Below are positions 46,682 through 59,455 of a stretch of DNA of 64,000 nt, piece after piece (within the stretch, counting starts at the first letter, position 1; the number at the start of each line of letters is the position of its first letter). Source of the stretch: Sphingobium lactosutens (GTDB taxonomy: Bacteria; Pseudomonadota; Alphaproteobacteria; Sphingomonadales; Sphingomonadaceae); contig NZ_QJQX01000052.1 in the NCBI RefSeq assembly GCF_013393185.1, forward strand, positions 186,001-250,000, read 5' to 3'. Below the pieces are notes generated by a model that was given only the letters and a program-made list of their open reading frames with translations, was not told the origin of the DNA and searched no databases. The translations under genes and the position numbers were made by a program.

Positions 46682-48114
46682 AAGAGCGACGCCGCAGCGG
46701 CGGCGCTCGCCTGATCCAGTACGGGGTTGAGCAGATAACCCAACACGATCACCACGGCGCAGGCCGTCAGGATGATATTCTCGACCGGGCCGCCCTTCGC
46801 CTCATAGGCAACGATCGGTTCATCGAAATACATCGTCTTGATGATCTTCAGATAATAGAAGGCGCCGATCACCGACATGGCGATGCCGAAGGCCGCCAGC
46901 AGCGTCAGGTTCGCGGCGACCGCGGCGTCGAACACCAGGAACTTCGCCCAGAAGCCGAAGAGCGGCGGGATACCGGCCATCGAGAACATGAAAATGGCGA
47001 GCGCAGCGGCCAGGCCCTTGCGCGACTGCGACAGGCCGGAGAGGCTGGCGATCGTTTCGACCGGATTGCCGTCCGCGTCACGCATCTGAAGAATGCAGGC
47101 GAAGGCGCCGACCGTCATCAGCACATAAATGGCCATGTAGCTCATCGTGCCCGCGACGCCGGCCGGCGTGCCCGCGGCAAGGCCGATCAGCGCGAAGCCG
47201 ACATTGTTGATCGACGAATAGGCCATCAGGCGCTTGATGTTGGTCTGGCCGATGGCGGCGACCGCACCGAACAGGATCGAGGCAAGCGCCACGAAGATCA
47301 CGATCTGCTGCCAGTCCAGACCCGCCGGCCCCAGTGCTTCGATCGCAACGCGAACGGTGAGCGCGATGGCCGCGACCTTCGGCGCGCTGCCGAAAAAGGC
47401 CGTGACCGGCGTGGGCGCGCCTTCATAGACGTCAGGCGTCCACATGTGGAACGGCACCGCGCTGATCTTGAACGCCAGACCGCAGAGCAGGAAGACCATG
47501 CCGAACAGTTCGCCGTTCGACACGCCGTCGCCCATGGCGACCGCGATACCGTCGAACGCCGTAGTGCCGGTGAAGCCGTAGAGCAGCGCCGAACCATAGA
47601 GCAGGATGCCGCTCGCCAGCGAACCGAGCACGAAATATTTCAGGCCCGCTTCGGACGAACGCTCGTCCTGACGCATGAAGCTCGCCAGCACATAGGAGGC
47701 AAGGCTGTTCATCTCCAAGCCGACATAGAGCGTCAGCAGGTCGCCCGCCGACACCATCATGCCCATGCCGATGGCGGCGAACAGGATCAGCACCGCATAT
47801 TCCGGGCGCGGCTTGCCGCCGACCGAGAAGAAGCGCGGAGCCAGCAGGATCGCGGCGGCCGCCGCGCCATAGATCAACGCCTTGGCGAAGACCGAAAAGG
47901 CGTCTGCACGGTAGAGGCCGTCAAAGGCATCCGGGCCATGGGCGAGCGAGCAGGACAGCGCCACGCCCGCGATTGCCAGCGTCACCACCGACAGCCAGTT
48001 GACGACGCGGGCCGAGCCGTCGCCGGCATAGGCCGCGACGAGCATCAGGATCAGCCCGCCCGCCGTCAGGATGAGTTCCGGCAGGACCGCCAGAAGGGAA
48101 GCGGTTTCAATCAT
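46678..48114 (-). CDS. nuoN: NADH-quinone oxidoreductase subunit N
   Basis: Antiporter-like membrane subunit of complex I; 478 residues with about 14 membrane helices and conserved charged residues within them, such as the Lys in A-Y-S-S-I-N-N region and M-W-T-P-D-V-Y-E-G-A-P. It is the last nuo gene. Its start touches the nuoM stop. Confidence 0.96.
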   Translation of the reverse strand: MIETASLLAVLPELILTAGGLILMLVAAYAGDGSARVVNWLSVVTLAIAGVALSCSLAHGPDAFDGLYRADAFSVFAKALIYGAAAAAILLAPRFFSVGGKPRPEYAVLILFAAIGMGMMVSAGDLLTLYVGLEMNSLASYVLASFMRQDERSSEAGLKYFVLGSLASGILLYGSALLYGFTGTTAFDGIAVAMGDGVSNGELFGMVFLLCGLAFKISAVPFHMWTPDVYEGAPTPVTAFFGSAPKVAAIALTVRVAIEALGPAGLDWQQIVIFVALASILFGAVAAIGQTNIKRLMAYSSINNVGFALIGLAAGTPAGVAGTMSYMAIYVLMTVGAFACILQMRDADGNPVETIASLSGLSQSRKGLAAALAIFMFSMAGIPPLFGFWAKFLVFDAAVAANLTLLAAFGIAMSVIGAFYYLKIIKTMYFDEPIVAYEAKGGPVENIILTACAVVIVLGYLLNPVLDQASAAAAASLF

Positions 48115-49661
48115 CAGTGCGCCTCCCCGTGCGCGGATGCTTCTTCATGGTGGCCCTCGCTTGGCTGCTTGGGCGCACCCATCTTGATCTTGGAGTCTCC
48201 TGCCGGAGCGGCAGGGGCGAGGCGCGCTTCAAGCGCGCGGATGTCGGCCCGCATCGGGGCGAGGAAGCTCTCTGGATAGACGCCCATCCAGAGGACCGCC
48301 GCCGCGATCGGCGCCAGCAGCGCCACTTCGCGCACCGACAGGTCGGGCATGGCCGCCGCGTCGGCATTCTTCTGTTCGCCGTAGCAGATACGACGATAGA
48401 GGTAGAGCATATAGGCCGCGCCCAGGATGATGCCCGTGGTGCAGACCAGCGCCACCCAGCTCGACGCCTGGTAGATGCCCATCAGCGACAGGAATTCACC
48501 GACGAAGTTGCTGGTGCCCGGCAGGCCGACCGACGCCATGGTGAACAGCATGAACAGCACGGCATATTTCGGCATGTTGATGCTGAGGCCGCCATAGCGG
48601 TTGATCTCGCGGGTGTGCAGGCGATCATAGATCACGCCGACGCACAGGAAGAGCGCGCCCGACACCAAGCCGTGGCCCAGCATGACCATCATCGCGCCTT
48701 CGATGCCGGCCTGGTTGAAGGCGAACAGGCCGACGGTGACGATCGCCATGTGCGCGACCGACGAATAGGCGATCAGCTTCTTCATGTCCGACTGAACGAG
48801 GGCCACGAGGCTGGTATAAACTACCGCGACCATCGACAGGCCCCAGACCAGCGGCGCAAGCTGCGCAGAGGCTTCCGGGAACATCGGCAGCGAGAAGCGG
48901 ATGAAGCCATAGCCACCCATCTTCAGCAGCACGCCCGCCAAAATGACCGAACCGGCCGTCGGCGCCTGAACGTGCGCGTCGGGCAGCCAGGTGTGGACCG
49001 GCCACATCGGCATCTTCACCGCGAAACTCGCAAAGAAGGCCAGGAACAGCCAGGTCTGGACATGCGGATCGAAATTATAGGTCATCAGCGCCGGAATTTC
49101 GGTCGTGCCCGCTTCATGCACCATCCACATCATCGCGATCAGCATCAGCACCGAGCCGAGCAGCGTGTACAGGAAGAACTTGTACGAAGCGTAGATACGG
49201 TCCGCGCCACCCCAGATACCGATGATAAGATACATCGGGATCAGGCCGGCTTCGAACATAATATAGAAGAGGTAGAGATCCTGCGCCGTGAAGACGCCGA
49301 TCATCAGCACCTCCATGAACAGGAACGCCGCCATATACTCACCGACGCGCTTCTGGATCGCCTGCCAGCTGGCGCCGATACAGATCGGCATCAGGAAGAC
49401 GGTGAGCGCGATCAGCATCAGAGCGATGCCGTCGATGCCCAGCGCCCAGGCAAAGCGCCCGAAGATCGGATGATATTCCTGGAACTGCCATTGCAGCCCG
49501 CCCTGGTCGAAATTCGCCCAGAGCGCGATGCCGAGCACCAGATCCACCAGGGTGGCGATCAGTGCGATCCAGCGCGCGCTGTTGGCGCCCGCGAAGAGAC
49601 AGGCGATGGCCCCCGCCATCGGCACTGCCATCATCAGGGAAAGGATGGGGAAGCCGTCCAT
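48114..49661 (-). CDS. nuoM: NADH-quinone oxidoreductase subunit M
   Basis: Antiporter-like proton channel of complex I, 515 residues, about 14 helices. The motif [18 protein letters not shown] and the [14 protein letters not shown] loop are specific to NuoM. The C-terminal tail (about 470-515) is hydrophilic, Ala/Pro-rich and His-rich at its end ([14 protein letters not shown]). Confidence 0.97.
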   Translation of the reverse strand: MDGFPILSLMMAVPMAGAIACLFAGANSARWIALIATLVDLVLGIALWANFDQGGLQWQFQEYHPIFGRFAWALGIDGIALMLIALTVFLMPICIGASWQAIQKRVGEYMAAFLFMEVLMIGVFTAQDLYLFYIMFEAGLIPMYLIIGIWGGADRIYASYKFFLYTLLGSVLMLIAMMWMVHEAGTTEIPALMTYNFDPHVQTWLFLAFFASFAVKMPMWPVHTWLPDAHVQAPTAGSVILAGVLLKMGGYGFIRFSLPMFPEASAQLAPLVWGLSMVAVVYTSLVALVQSDMKKLIAYSSVAHMAIVTVGLFAFNQAGIEGAMMVMLGHGLVSGALFLCVGVIYDRLHTREINRYGGLSINMPKYAVLFMLFTMASVGLPGTSNFVGEFLSLMGIYQASSWVALVCTTGIILGAAYMLYLYRRICYGEQKNADAAAMPDLSVREVALLAPIAAAVLWMGVYPESFLAPMRADIRALEARLAPAAPAGDSKIKMGAPKQPSEGHHEEASAHGEAH

Positions 49662-51727
49662 TATCGTGTCATCGCCCAGGTTGCAGCCGCGGCGAGCCCG
49701 ATGAGCATCACCAGCGCGTAGGTGTAGAGGTAGCCGGACTGAAGCCGACGGGTGATCTTGTTGCCCTGCACGACCAGAGCGGCCAGGCCGTTCGGCCCGA
49801 AGCGGTCGATGAAGCCGACGTCACCGAACTTCCAGAAGAAGCGGCCGATGGCGAAGGCGGGCTTGACGAACAGGAAGTGATACAGCTCGTCGAAATACCA
49901 CTTGTTCAGCAGGAACTGGTACAGCGCACCGAAGGTCGCGACGAAGCGCTTCGGCCAGTCGGTGAACTTGATATAGCTCAACCAGGCAATGACCAGGCCG
50001 GTCAGCATCACGGTGAACGGACCGAACTTGACCCAGGTCGGCACTTCGTGCGCGGCGTGCATCAGGTGACTGTCGAACGCCAGGGCGTTCTTCCAGAATT
50101 CGATGCCGCCTTCCGAACCGATGAACTGGTCGTGGAACAGGAAGCCGGCGAAGACCGCGCCCAGGCTCAGCACCACCAGCGGGGTGAGCATGACCCAGGG
50201 GCTTTCATGCGGGTGATAGCCCGCCGTGCCGGTCTGTTCCTGGCCGTGATGACCATGATCGTCATGCGCGTGGGCATGGGCGTCATGGCCATGGCCGTCG
50301 CCTTCCTCGTCCGCGCCTTCATGATGGCCATGGACCGCATGCTGGATATGCTCCGAAGCGGCCCAGCGCGGCTTGCCGAAGAAGGTCAGGAAAACCAGGC
50401 GCCAGCTGTAGAAGCTGGTCAGCAGCGCAGCAAACACGCCCACGAAATAGGCGCCAATGCCCACGCCGCCCGAAGCATAGGCCGCTTCGAGAATGCCGTC
50501 CTTCGAATAGAAGCCCGCGAAGCCGACGCCGACGAGCGGCAGGCCGACACCGGTGATGGCCAGCGTACCCAGCGTCATCGTCCAGAAGGTGATCGGGATC
50601 TCCTTCCGCAGCGCGCCATAGTAACGCATGTCCTGCTCATGGTGCATCGCATGGATGACCGATCCGGCGCCCAGGAACAACAGCGCCTTGAAGAAGGCGT
50701 GGGTGAAGAGGTGGAACATCGCCGCGCCATAGGCGCCGACACCCGCCGCGAAGAACATATAGCCCAGCTGCGAACAGGTCGAATAGGCGATGACGCGCTT
50801 GATGTCGGTCTGCACCGTGCCGACGGTCGCGGCGAACAAGCAGGTCGCGGCGCCGACATAGGTGACGACGGTCAGCGCCGTTTCCGACGTTTCGAACATC
50901 GGCGACAGGCGGCACACCATGAACACGCCGGCAGTCACCATGGTCGCCGCGTGGATCAGCGCCGACACAGGCGTCGGGCCTTCCATCGCGTCCGGCAGCC
51001 AGGTGTGGAGGCCAAGCTGCGCCGACTTGCCCATCGCGCCGATGAACAGCAGCAGGCAGAGGACGGTCATCGTGTCGAAGCGGTAGCCAAGGAAGCCGAT
51101 GGTCGAACCGGCCATGGCGGGTGCGGCCGCCAGGATTTCCGGAATCGAGATGGTGTTGAACACCAGATAGGTGCCGAAAATGCCCATCATGAAGCCAAGG
51201 TCGCCGACGCGATTGACGACGAACGCCTTGATCGCGGCCGCGTTGGCCGACGGCTTACGGAACCAGAAGCCGATCAGCAGATAGGAGGCCAGACCCACGC
51301 CTTCCCAGCCGAAGAACATCTGCAGCAGGTTGTTCGCCGTCACGAGCATCAGCATCGCGAAGGTGAACAGCGACAGATAGGCGAAGAAGCGCGGCTGATC
51401 CGGCTCTTCGTCCATATAGCCCCAGCTGTAGAGGTGGACGAGGCTCGACACGCTGGTGATGACCACCAGCATGACCGCGGTCATCGTGTCGACGCGCAGC
51501 GCCCACTGGGCATCGAAGCTGCCCGTCTGGATCCAGGTGAACAGGGGCGCGACGAAGGGTTCGGCATGTCCGGTCAGGAAGGAGATGAAGATCGGCCAGC
51601 TCATTGCGCAGGAGGCAAAGAGCGCACCGGTCGTGACGATTTTCGCGGGCAATTTGCCAAGGGCCTTGTTGCCAAGACCGGCGATGGCAGCAGCCAGCAG
51701 CGGGAGAAGGACGATAAGCTGGATCAT
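49661..51727 (-). CDS. nuoL: NADH-quinone oxidoreductase subunit L, with histidine-rich insert
   Basis: Largest antiporter-like subunit of complex I, 688 residues, with [30 protein letters not shown] and [14 protein letters not shown]. The C-terminal half carries the lateral helix. Residues about 456-508 (bases about 50205-50360) form a soluble insert with 15 histidines in 53 positions plus many Asp and Glu, much like a metal-binding loop. The rest of the protein is of ordinary length and sequence. Confidence 0.97.
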   Translation of the reverse strand: MIQLIVLLPLLAAAIAGLGNKALGKLPAKIVTTGALFASCAMSWPIFISFLTGHAEPFVAPLFTWIQTGSFDAQWALRVDTMTAVMLVVITSVSSLVHLYSWGYMDEEPDQPRFFAYLSLFTFAMLMLVTANNLLQMFFGWEGVGLASYLLIGFWFRKPSANAAAIKAFVVNRVGDLGFMMGIFGTYLVFNTISIPEILAAAPAMAGSTIGFLGYRFDTMTVLCLLLFIGAMGKSAQLGLHTWLPDAMEGPTPVSALIHAATMVTAGVFMVCRLSPMFETSETALTVVTYVGAATCLFAATVGTVQTDIKRVIAYSTCSQLGYMFFAAGVGAYGAAMFHLFTHAFFKALLFLGAGSVIHAMHHEQDMRYYGALRKEIPITFWTMTLGTLAITGVGLPLVGVGFAGFYSKDGILEAAYASGGVGIGAYFVGVFAALLTSFYSWRLVFLTFFGKPRWAASEHIQHAVHGHHEGADEEGDGHGHDAHAHAHDDHGHHGQEQTGTAGYHPHESPWVMLTPLVVLSLGAVFAGFLFHDQFIGSEGGIEFWKNALAFDSHLMHAAHEVPTWVKFGPFTVMLTGLVIAWLSYIKFTDWPKRFVATFGALYQFLLNKWYFDELYHFLFVKPAFAIGRFFWKFGDVGFIDRFGPNGLAALVVQGNKITRRLQSGYLYTYALVMLIGLAAAATWAMTR

Positions 51728-51737
51728 GGGGTCAGTC

Positions 51738-52043
51738 TCAGCCCTTCATCCGGTTGACATCGTCGACGGCGATGGTGCCGCGACCACGGAAGTAAATGAC
51801 GAGGATGGCAAGGCCGATAGCCGCCTCACCCGCCGCGACGGTCAGCACGAACATCGAGAAAACCTGGCCCACAAGATCGCCCAGGAAGGCGCTGAAGGCG
51901 ACGAGGTTGATGTTCACGCTCAAAAGGATCAGCTCGATCGCCATCAGGATGATGATGACATTCTTCCGGTTGATGAAGATGCCCAGCACCCCCATCACGA
52001 AGAGGATGGCGCTGACCACCATATAATGTTGAAGGCCGATCAC
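51738..52043 (-). CDS. nuoK: NADH-quinone oxidoreductase subunit K
   Basis: Small membrane subunit, 101 residues, three helices, with the conserved glutamate in [11 protein letters not shown]. The GTG start at 52043 overlaps the nuoJ stop (GTGA) and gives the standard length. Confidence 0.95.
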   Translation of the reverse strand: MIGLQHYMVVSAILFVMGVLGIFINRKNVIIILMAIELILLSVNINLVAFSAFLGDLVGQVFSMFVLTVAAGEAAIGLAILVIYFRGRGTIAVDDVNRMKG

Positions 52044-52651
52044 AGCTCCACCCCCTGCCCCACGGGCTGATTGATGTTGCGCACGGCGTCCTGCGGACGA
52101 CGGCGGTTCTGCTTGGCGACATTCTGGCCACGGACGCCGCCCCGGGCACGATGGGTCAGCACGATGGCGCCGATCATCGCGACCAGCAGGACGATGCCCG
52201 CCGCTTCGAAGAGGAAAATGTAGCGGGTGTAAAGCAGCCCGCCGATCGCCTGGATGTTGGACAGTTCCGGGTTCACCGGGCCGGCGCGCTGCGCCAGTTC
52301 GATGGGACCAGCGCTCCACAGGCCGATGCCCAGGATGATTTCCGCCAGCAGCACCGCCGCGATCAGCAGGCCAAAGGGCAGGTAGCTGACGAAACCGGCG
52401 CGCAGTTCGGCGAAGTCGATGTCGAGCATCATGACGACGAACAGGAACAGCACCGCGACCGCGCCGACATAGACGATGACAAGCAGCATCGCGATGAATT
52501 CGGCGCCGAGCAGGATCATCAGACCGGCAGCGTTGAAGAAGGCCAGGATCAGCCAGAGGACCGAATGGACCGGGTTGCGCGACAATATCGTGAGCGCGCC
52601 GCTGCTCACCACCAGGATGGCGAACAAATAGAAGGCGATAACGTGGATCAC
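52040..52651 (-). CDS. nuoJ: NADH-quinone oxidoreductase subunit J
   Basis: Membrane subunit of 203 residues with five helices; [16 protein letters not shown] marks the broken helix 3 of the proton pathway. It starts with GTG at 52651; an ATG nine bases upstream is out of frame. Confidence 0.95.
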   Translation of the reverse strand: MIHVIAFYLFAILVVSSGALTILSRNPVHSVLWLILAFFNAAGLMILLGAEFIAMLLVIVYVGAVAVLFLFVVMMLDIDFAELRAGFVSYLPFGLLIAAVLLAEIILGIGLWSAGPIELAQRAGPVNPELSNIQAIGGLLYTRYIFLFEAAGIVLLVAMIGAIVLTHRARGGVRGQNVAKQNRRRPQDAVRNINQPVGQGVEL

Positions 52652-52680
52652 AGGATCATATTCCCCTTGACGCCGGCGGC

Positions 52681-53166
52681 TTAACGATAGGGTGCGTCGG
52701 CGGCAAGGTTAGCGGCGATAGCCCGCTCCCACTTGTCACCGTTTTCCAGGAGCTTGGCCTTGTCGTAGATCAGCTCCTCGCGGGTTTCGGTCGCGAATTC
52801 GAAATTCGGTCCCTCGACGATCGCATCGACCGGGCAGGCTTCCTGACAGAAGCCGCAATAGATGCACTTGGTCATGTCGATGTCGTAGCGCGTGGTGCGG
52901 CGGCTGCCATCGTCGCGCGGCTGCGCCTCGATGGTGATCGCCTGCGCCGGACAAATGGCCTCGCACAGCTTGCACGCGATGCAGCGTTCTTCCCCGTTGG
53001 GATAGCGGCGCAGCGCATGTTCACCACGAAAACGCGGCGAAATCGGGTTCTTCTCATAGGGATAGTTGATGGTCGCCTTGGGCTTGAAGAAATACTTCAA
53101 GGTCAGCCAGTGCGCCTTCACGAACTCCCAGAGGGTGAAGCTCTTGACGTAGTAACCGAGGCTCAT
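52681..53166 (-). CDS. nuoI: NADH-quinone oxidoreductase subunit I
   Basis: Ferredoxin-like subunit of 161 residues with two 4Fe-4S motifs, [12 protein letters not shown] and [12 protein letters not shown], carrying electrons to NuoB. Its start overlaps the nuoH stop by four bases. Confidence 0.97.
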   Translation of the reverse strand: MSLGYYVKSFTLWEFVKAHWLTLKYFFKPKATINYPYEKNPISPRFRGEHALRRYPNGEERCIACKLCEAICPAQAITIEAQPRDDGSRRTTRYDIDMTKCIYCGFCQEACPVDAIVEGPNFEFATETREELIYDKAKLLENGDKWERAIAANLAADAPYR

Positions 53167-54212
53167 TGTGCGCCTCCATAGCGCGTCAGCATGAGGAAGC
53201 CCGACACCAGGAAGACGAAGAAGAGCGAGGTCGGCAGGAAGATTTTCCAGCCCAGCCGCATCAGCTGGTCATAACGGTAGCGGGGCACCGTCGCCTTCAC
53301 CCAGGAGAAGACGAAGAAGAAGAAGAGAATCTTGGCGAACAGCCAGATGATGCCCGGCACATAATAGAGCGGCGCCCAGTCGACCGGAGGCAGATAACCG
53401 CCCCAGAAGAGGATCGCGTTCAATGCGCACATCAGGATGACGTTCGCATATTCGCCCAGCCAGAACAGCGCGAAGGCCATCGACGAATATTCGGTCTGGT
53501 AACCCGCGACGAGTTCGGATTCCGCCTCGGTCAGGTCGAAGGGCGCGCGCGCCGTTTCCGCCATGGCCGAAATCAGGAACATGATCGCCATCGGGAAGAG
53601 CAGCGGGTTGAAGCCGTTGCCGTTCAGGAAGCCGTAATAGGCCTTCTGGCTTTCCACGATCTGGGTCAGGTTGAAGCTGCCCGCCCACAGGACGACGGTG
53701 ATCAGGATGAAGCCGATCGAGACTTCATAGCTGATCATCTGCGCCGAAGCGCGGATCGCCGAGTAGAAGGGATATTTGGAGTTGGACGCCCAGCCCGACA
53801 GCACGACGCCATAGACGCCCAGCGAGCTGATCGCGAGGATGTAGAGCAGGCCGACATTAATGTTGGCCAGCACCACGCCCACCTGGAACGGCACGACGGC
53901 CCAGGCCATCAGCGCCACGGTGAAGGTGATGATCGGCGCGATTAGGAAAAGCGTCTTGTTCGCGGCCGACGGGATGATGGTTTCCTGAAGGAAGACCTTC
54001 AAACCGTCCGCAAACGACTGAAGCAAGCCGAAGGGGCCGACGACGTTGGGACCACGGCGCAGCGCCATCGCCGCCCAGATCTTGCGGTCGGCATAGATGA
54101 TCATCGCCACGGCCAGCATGACGGGCAGACAGATCACCAAAATGCCGATGACGGTGGAAAGAAGCCAGGCGCCTTCGAACGGCAGGCCCAGGCCTTGGAA
54201 GAATGCGGTCAC
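53163..54212 (-). CDS. nuoH: NADH-quinone oxidoreductase subunit H
   Basis: Membrane subunit that forms the quinone chamber entrance with NuoB and NuoD. It has 349 residues and eight helices, with the [11 protein letters not shown] loop and [15 protein letters not shown] acidic loop. It starts with GTG at 54212, overlapping the nuoG stop (GTGA). Confidence 0.97.
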   Translation of the reverse strand: MTAFFQGLGLPFEGAWLLSTVIGILVICLPVMLAVAMIIYADRKIWAAMALRRGPNVVGPFGLLQSFADGLKVFLQETIIPSAANKTLFLIAPIITFTVALMAWAVVPFQVGVVLANINVGLLYILAISSLGVYGVVLSGWASNSKYPFYSAIRASAQMISYEVSIGFILITVVLWAGSFNLTQIVESQKAYYGFLNGNGFNPLLFPMAIMFLISAMAETARAPFDLTEAESELVAGYQTEYSSMAFALFWLGEYANVILMCALNAILFWGGYLPPVDWAPLYYVPGIIWLFAKILFFFFVFSWVKATVPRYRYDQLMRLGWKIFLPTSLFFVFLVSGFLMLTRYGGAQ

Positions 54213-56215
54213 TCTGCGGCCTCCGCGAACTCAACGCCATGGATCAGCTCGGCCGAACATTGCTGCATCGTCGGGCTGGCGCGGCAAATGGCATTGGTGA
54301 GGTAGAAATCCTTGATCGGCGAACCGAATTCGCCGGTCGCGCCGGTCGGCAACGAGGGAACGGACCAACCGTAATCGGCCAGACCTTCGACGCCCAGCGC
54401 CGGAATCGCCTCGACCATTTCGGCGCGCAGCTGTTCGAAGCTGTCGAACGACAGCTTCGCGCCCAGCGCTTCGGAAAGCGCGCGCAGGATCGACCAGTCC
54501 TCGCGGGCATCGCCCGGCGCGAACACGGCCTTTTCACCGAACTGCACGCGGCCTTCCAGATTGACGTAGGTGCCCGCCTTTTCGGCATAGCTTGCGCCCG
54601 GCAGGATCACGTCGGCCGCATGCGCGCCCTTGTCACCATGATGGCCGACATAGAGTTTGAAGCTGCCTTCGAACGCCGCATAATCGACTTCGTCCGCGCC
54701 CAGCGAGATCAGCAGCTTCGGCGCGGCCTGCGCCACAGCCTTGATGCCGCCGTTGGTCGCATAGCCCAGCATCAGGCCGCCCATGCGGGCCGCCGCGAAG
54801 TGCAGGACGTTATAGCCGTTCCAGCCATCCTTGATCAGGCCCAGCGTCTCGACCAGCGCCAGCGTGTCGCCATGCGCGCCATCCTTGGCCAGCACGCCAC
54901 CGCCGACGATCATCGCCGGACGGGCAGCGCCCTTGAAGGCTTCGATCACGACGTCCGGCAGCTTGGCCAGCAGCGAGGCATCATTGCCCAGCCATTCGAC
55001 CTTGTAGGTCAGGTCGATTTCCGGGCCGAGGCCGAAGACCTTCGCGCCCTTCTTGATCGCCTTGCGGATGCGGGTGTTCACCAGCGGCGCTTCCCAGCGC
55101 AAATTGGTGCCGACTAGCAGAATGACGTCAGCGGTTTCAAGGTCCGCGAGCGGGGTGTTGAACACCACCGACGACAGGCTCGACACATCGTAGGACAGGC
55201 CGGTCTGACGGCCTTCCAACATCGTGCCGCCCAGCTTTTCGACCAGCGCCCTGCCCGCGAACATGGTTTCGCAGTCGAGCAGGTCGCCCGCGATCGCGGC
55301 GACGCTGCCGCCATGCTGGACAGCAGCGACGACCGCGAAAGCTTCCGCCCAGGTCGCCGGAACCAGCTTGCCATCCTTGCGGACGAACGGCTTGTCGAGG
55401 CGCTTGCGGACCAGACCGTCGACATTGTGCCGGGTCTTGTCGCTCGCCCACTCCTCGTTCACATCGTCATTGATGCGCGGCACGGCGCGCAGCACCTGAC
55501 GACCACGGCTATCGAGGCGGATGTTCGTGCCGAGCGCATCCATCACGTCGATGGCGTGGGTCTTCTTGAGTTCCCAAGGACGCGCTTCGAAGGCGTAGGG
55601 CTTGGACGTCAGCGCGCCGACCGGGCAGAGGTCGACCACATTGCCCGACAGCTCGCTCTTGGCGGCATGTTCGAGATAGGTGGTGATCTGCATATTCTCG
55701 CCGCGATAGATGGCGCCGATTTCCGGCACGCCCGCGACTTCCTCCGCAAAGCGCACGCAACGGGTGCACTGGATGCAGCGGGTCATGACCGTCTTGACGA
55801 TCGGACCCATATTCTTCTCGGTGACGGCGCGCTTGTTTTCGTCATAGCGCGACGAACCACGGCCATAGGCAACCGACTGGTCCTGAAGGTCGCACTCGCC
55901 GCCCTGATCGCAGATCGGGCAATCCAGCGGGTGGTTGATGAGCAGGAACTCCATCACACCTTCGCGGGCCTTCTTGACCATTTCGCTGTCGGTGCGGATT
56001 TCCTGACCTTCGGTGGCCGGCAGCGCGCAGGACGCCTGCGGCTTGGGCGGTCCGGGCTTCACCTCGACCAGGCACATGCGGCAATTGCCCGCGATGGAAA
56101 GGCGCTCATGATAGCAGAAACGGGGGATTTCCTTCCCCGCCTGCTCGCAAGCCTGGAGGACTGTGGCGCCCGCCGGGACTTCGAGTTCTACGCCGTCTAC
56201 TTTGACCTTCGGCAT
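54209..56215 (-). CDS. nuoG: NADH-quinone oxidoreductase subunit G
   Basis: Iron-sulfur subunit of the peripheral arm, 668 residues. The N terminus binds one 2Fe-2S (C-Y-H-E-R region, C-R-M-C) and two 4Fe-4S clusters (H-x3-C in [14 protein letters not shown], and C-I-Q-C-T-R-C). The rest is a molybdopterin-oxidoreductase fold without cofactor ligands. It starts two bases after the nuoF stop. Confidence 0.97.
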   Translation of the reverse strand: MPKVKVDGVELEVPAGATVLQACEQAGKEIPRFCYHERLSIAGNCRMCLVEVKPGPPKPQASCALPATEGQEIRTDSEMVKKAREGVMEFLLINHPLDCPICDQGGECDLQDQSVAYGRGSSRYDENKRAVTEKNMGPIVKTVMTRCIQCTRCVRFAEEVAGVPEIGAIYRGENMQITTYLEHAAKSELSGNVVDLCPVGALTSKPYAFEARPWELKKTHAIDVMDALGTNIRLDSRGRQVLRAVPRINDDVNEEWASDKTRHNVDGLVRKRLDKPFVRKDGKLVPATWAEAFAVVAAVQHGGSVAAIAGDLLDCETMFAGRALVEKLGGTMLEGRQTGLSYDVSSLSSVVFNTPLADLETADVILLVGTNLRWEAPLVNTRIRKAIKKGAKVFGLGPEIDLTYKVEWLGNDASLLAKLPDVVIEAFKGAARPAMIVGGGVLAKDGAHGDTLALVETLGLIKDGWNGYNVLHFAAARMGGLMLGYATNGGIKAVAQAAPKLLISLGADEVDYAAFEGSFKLYVGHHGDKGAHAADVILPGASYAEKAGTYVNLEGRVQFGEKAVFAPGDAREDWSILRALSEALGAKLSFDSFEQLRAEMVEAIPALGVEGLADYGWSVPSLPTGATGEFGSPIKDFYLTNAICRASPTMQQCSAELIHGVEFAEAAE

Positions 56216-56217
56216 GG

Positions 56218-57555
56218 TTACTCCGCTGCCTCCATGACGGGGGCACTACCCTTGTTCTCGTTGATCCGACGCTCGATTTCCGGCCGGAAGTGCCGGATCA
56301 GCCCCTGGATCGGCCATGCCGCCGCGTCACCGAGCGCGCAGATGGTGTGGCCTTCAACCTGCTTGGTCACTTGGAACAGCATGTCGATTTCGCTCTGGTC
56401 GGCGTCGCCGGTGCGCAGGCGTTCCATCACGCGCCACATCCAGCCGGTGCCTTCGCGGCACGGCGTGCACTGGCCGCAGCTCTCATGCTTGTAGAAGTAG
56501 GAGAGACGCGAAATGGCGCGGACGATGTCGGTCGACTTGTCCATGACGATAACGGCGGCGGTGCCGAGACCGGAGCCAAGCGCACGCAGGCCGTCAAAGT
56601 CCATCGGCGCGTCCATGATTTCCTTCGCAGGAACCAGAGGCACCGAAGACCCGCCCGGAATGACCGCCAGCAGATTGTCCCAGCCGCCCCGGATGCCGCC
56701 ACAATGACGGTCGATCAGTTCGCGGAACGGGATCGACATCGATTCCTCGACGACGCAGGGCTTGTTCACATGGCCGCTAATCTGGAACAGCTTGGTGCCG
56801 CGATTATTCTCGCGACCGAAGCTGTTGAACCATGCCGCGCCGCGACGCAGGATCGTCGGGCTGACCGCAATCGATTCCACATTGTTCACGGTGGTCGGGC
56901 AGCCATAGAGGCCCGCACCCGCCGGGAATGGCGGCTTCAGGCGGGGCTGGCCCTTCTTGCCCTCGATGCTTTCTATCTGGGCGGTTTCCTCGCCGCAGAT
57001 ATAGGCGCCCGCGCCGCGATGGACGAATACGTCGAAATCATAGCCCGAACCGCAGGCATTCTTGCCGATAAAGCCCTTTTCATAGGCCTGCTCGACGGCG
57101 GCGAAGAGCACCTTCGCCTCATAGATGAACTCGCCGCGGATATAGATGTAGGCGGCGCGCGCCCGCATTGCGAAACCGGCAATCAGCGCGCCTTCGATCA
57201 GCTTGTGCGGATCGTGGCGGATGATTTCGCGGTCCTTGCACGAACCCGGTTCGGATTCGTCGGCGTTGATGACCAGGAAGCTCGGACGGCCGTCCTTGCT
57301 TTCCTTGGGCATGAAGCTCCACTTCATGCCGGTCGGGAAGCCTGCGCCGCCACGGCCGCGCAGGTTCGACGCCTTGATGGTGTCGATGATCGCGTCCTGG
57401 CCGATTTCCATCAGCTTCTTGGTATTGTCCCAATCGCCGCGCTTCATGGCGGCGTCGATGCCCCAATCCTGGAAGCCGTGAACGTTGGTGAAGATGCGGT
57501 CCTTGTCGGCCAGCGGGCCGACGAACGGGGCCGGTGCAGCGGGTGCGTCGCTCAT
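56218..57555 (-). CDS. nuoF: NADH-quinone oxidoreductase subunit F
   Basis: NADH- and FMN-binding subunit, 445 residues. [10 protein letters not shown] binds [15 protein letters not shown] is the FMN region, and [10 protein letters not shown] binds the N3 4Fe-4S cluster. The ATG at 57555 follows GGGGGA and overlaps the nuoE stop; a TTG two codons upstream is less likely. Confidence 0.97.
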   Translation of the reverse strand: MSDAPAAPAPFVGPLADKDRIFTNVHGFQDWGIDAAMKRGDWDNTKKLMEIGQDAIIDTIKASNLRGRGGAGFPTGMKWSFMPKESKDGRPSFLVINADESEPGSCKDREIIRHDPHKLIEGALIAGFAMRARAAYIYIRGEFIYEAKVLFAAVEQAYEKGFIGKNACGSGYDFDVFVHRGAGAYICGEETAQIESIEGKKGQPRLKPPFPAGAGLYGCPTTVNNVESIAVSPTILRRGAAWFNSFGRENNRGTKLFQISGHVNKPCVVEESMSIPFRELIDRHCGGIRGGWDNLLAVIPGGSSVPLVPAKEIMDAPMDFDGLRALGSGLGTAAVIVMDKSTDIVRAISRLSYFYKHESCGQCTPCREGTGWMWRVMERLRTGDADQSEIDMLFQVTKQVEGHTICALGDAAAWPIQGLIRHFRPEIERRINENKGSAPVMEAAE

Positions 57556-58220
57556 GCCCAATCCCCCCGATAGTCGTGATTTTCGGTGACCATCTCCTTC
57601 AGAGTGGTCGGGCCACCTTCGGGCGCGCTCGTTTGACGGTCGATCTGCGGGCCGATCTTGGGCTGGCCGCCGGCAGCCAGCGTCTCCAGGATGGCGACGG
57701 TGCTGTCATAGGTCAGATCTTCGAAATTATCGTCGTTGATCTGGACCATCGGCGCATTGGCGCAGGCGCCAAGGCACTCGACTTCGGTCAGGGTGAACAG
57801 GCCGTCGGGGGTCGTGCCGCCCTTGACCAGACCCTTGTTCTTGCACGCGGCGAAGACATCGTCCGAACCGCGCAGCATGCACGGCGTCGTGCCGCACACC
57901 TGCACATGGTAACGGCCGACCGGCGCGAGATTGTACATGGTATAGAAGGTCGCGACTTCATAGACGCGCATGTACGGCATATCGAGCTGACGCCCGATAT
58001 ATTCCATCACCGGCACGGGCAGCCAGCCATTGGTCTGCGTTTCCGCACCGACCTGACGCTGGGCAAGGTCGAGCAGCGGCATCACCGCCGACTGCTGGCG
58101 ACCGGCGGGATAGCGCGCGATGACCTTTTTGGCCTGTTCGGCATTTTCGGCGGTCCACTCGAACGCGCCCCAGCGCGCACGGGTTTCGGCCTCATCGGGG
58201 ATATGAACTGCGTCAGCCAT
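57552..58220 (-). CDS. nuoE: NADH-quinone oxidoreductase subunit E
   Basis: Thioredoxin-fold 2Fe-2S subunit (N1a), 222 residues. Cluster ligands lie in C-G-T-T-P-C and C-L-G-A-C. The C-terminal 40 residues (P-K-I-G-P-Q-I-D-R onward) are an extension beyond the E. coli protein, typical of alphaproteobacteria. Confidence 0.96.
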   Translation of the reverse strand: MADAVHIPDEAETRARWGAFEWTAENAEQAKKVIARYPAGRQQSAVMPLLDLAQRQVGAETQTNGWLPVPVMEYIGRQLDMPYMRVYEVATFYTMYNLAPVGRYHVQVCGTTPCMLRGSDDVFAACKNKGLVKGGTTPDGLFTLTEVECLGACANAPMVQINDDNFEDLTYDSTVAILETLAAGGQPKIGPQIDRQTSAPEGGPTTLKEMVTENHDYRGDWA

Positions 58221-59455
58221 TATCGGTCACATTCTCCGAACACGATGTCCATCGCGCCCAGTACAGCGGTGGTGTCGGCGAGCATGTGGCCCTTCATCAT
58301 GAAGTCCATAGCTTGCAGATGCGAGAAGGCGGTCGGGCGGATCTTGCAGCGATAGGGCTTGTTGCTGCCGTCGCTGACCAGATAGACGCCGAATTCGCCC
58401 TTGGGGCTTTCGGTCGCCACATAGACTTCGCCAGCCGGGACGTGGAAGCCCTCGGTATAGAGCTTGAAGTGGTGGATCAGCGCTTCCATCGACCGCTTCA
58501 TCTCGCCGCGCTTGGGCGGCACCACCTTGCGATCGAAGCTCGCGATCGGCCCTTCGGGCATCTCGTTCAGGCACTGCTTCATGATGCGCGCGGACTGGCG
58601 CACTTCCTCGACGCGGACCATGAACCGGTCGTAGCAGTCATATTGCGTGCCGACCGGAATGTCGAAGTCCATGCGGTCGTAGACGTCGTAAGGCTGCGCC
58701 TTGCGGATGTCCCAGGCGATGCCCGAACCGCGCAGCATGGGACCGGAGAAGCCCCACTTCAGCGCATCTTCCTTGCTTACGACCGAGATATCGACATTGC
58801 GCTGCTTGAAGATGCGGTTGTCGACCACCAGGCTCATCGCATCCTCGAACAGGCGCGGCAGGCGGGTGTCGAGCCATTCGGCAATGTCGGTCAGCAGCTT
58901 CAAGGGCACGTCCTGATGCACACCGCCCGGCCGGAAATAGGCCGAGTGCATACGGGCGCCGGATGCGCGTTCGAAGAAGTTGAGGCAGTCCTCGCGGATT
59001 TCGAACAGCCACAGGTTCGGCGTCATCGCGCCGACGTCCATGACGTGTGATCCGAGGTTCAGCATGTGATTGCAGATGCGGGTCAGTTCCGCAAAGAACA
59101 CGCGCAGATATTGCGCGCGCAGCGGCACTTCCAGGTTCAGCAGCTTTTCGACCGCCAGAACATAGCTATGCTCCATGCCGAGCGGCGAACAATAGTCCAG
59201 CCGGTCGAAATAGGGCAGCGCCTGCATGTAGGTCTTATATTCGATCAGCTTCTCGGTGCCGCGATGCAGCAGGCCGACATGCGGGTCGCAGCGCTCGACG
59301 ATTTCGCCGTCCAGTTCCATGACCAGACGCAAAACGCCGTGCGCAGCGGGGTGTTGCGGACCGAAGTTAATCGTATAGTTCTGGATTTCCGTGTCGCCGA
59401 ACGTCGGGTCCGCCGCGTCGGTCACATGGTCCAGCTTTTCCAGATAGTCGGACAT
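58220..59455 (-). CDS. nuoD: NADH-quinone oxidoreductase subunit D
   Basis: 49-kDa type subunit, 411 residues, part of the quinone-binding site with Nuo[11 protein letters not shown] near 31-40 and H-R-G-T-E-K-L are hallmark motifs. It is not fused to NuoC. Its start overlaps the nuoC stop by one base. Confidence 0.97.
   Translation of the reverse strand: MSDYLEKLDHVTDAADPTFGDTEIQNYTINFGPQHPAAHGVLRLVMELDGEIVERCDPHVGLLHRGTEKLIEYKTYMQALPYFDRLDYCSPLGMEHSYVLAVEKLLNLEVPLRAQYLRVFFAELTRICNHMLNLGSHVMDVGAMTPNLWLFEIREDCLNFFERASGARMHSAYFRPGGVHQDVPLKLLTDIAEWLDTRLPRLFEDAMSLVVDNRIFKQRNVDISVVSKEDALKWGFSGPMLRGSGIAWDIRKAQPYDVYDRMDFDIPVGTQYDCYDRFMVRVEEVRQSARIMKQCLNEMPEGPIASFDRKVVPPKRGEMKRSMEALIHHFKLYTEGFHVPAGEVYVATESPKGEFGVYLVSDGSNKPYRCKIRPTAFSHLQAMDFMMKGHMLADTTAVLGAMDIVFGECDR

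Noticed and set aside
46405..49721. Two plus-strand frames of 624 and 534 codons
   Set aside because: Antisense to birA, nuoN and nuoM; low-complexity Arg, His, Asp and Gln composition without domains.
49562..51757. Long open frame on the plus strand, 731 codons, rich in His, Glu and Arg
   Set aside because: It is antisense to nuoL and nuoM start regions, which have complete complex I motifs. GC-rich third positions keep the opposite strand open; the composition is the typical shadow pattern.
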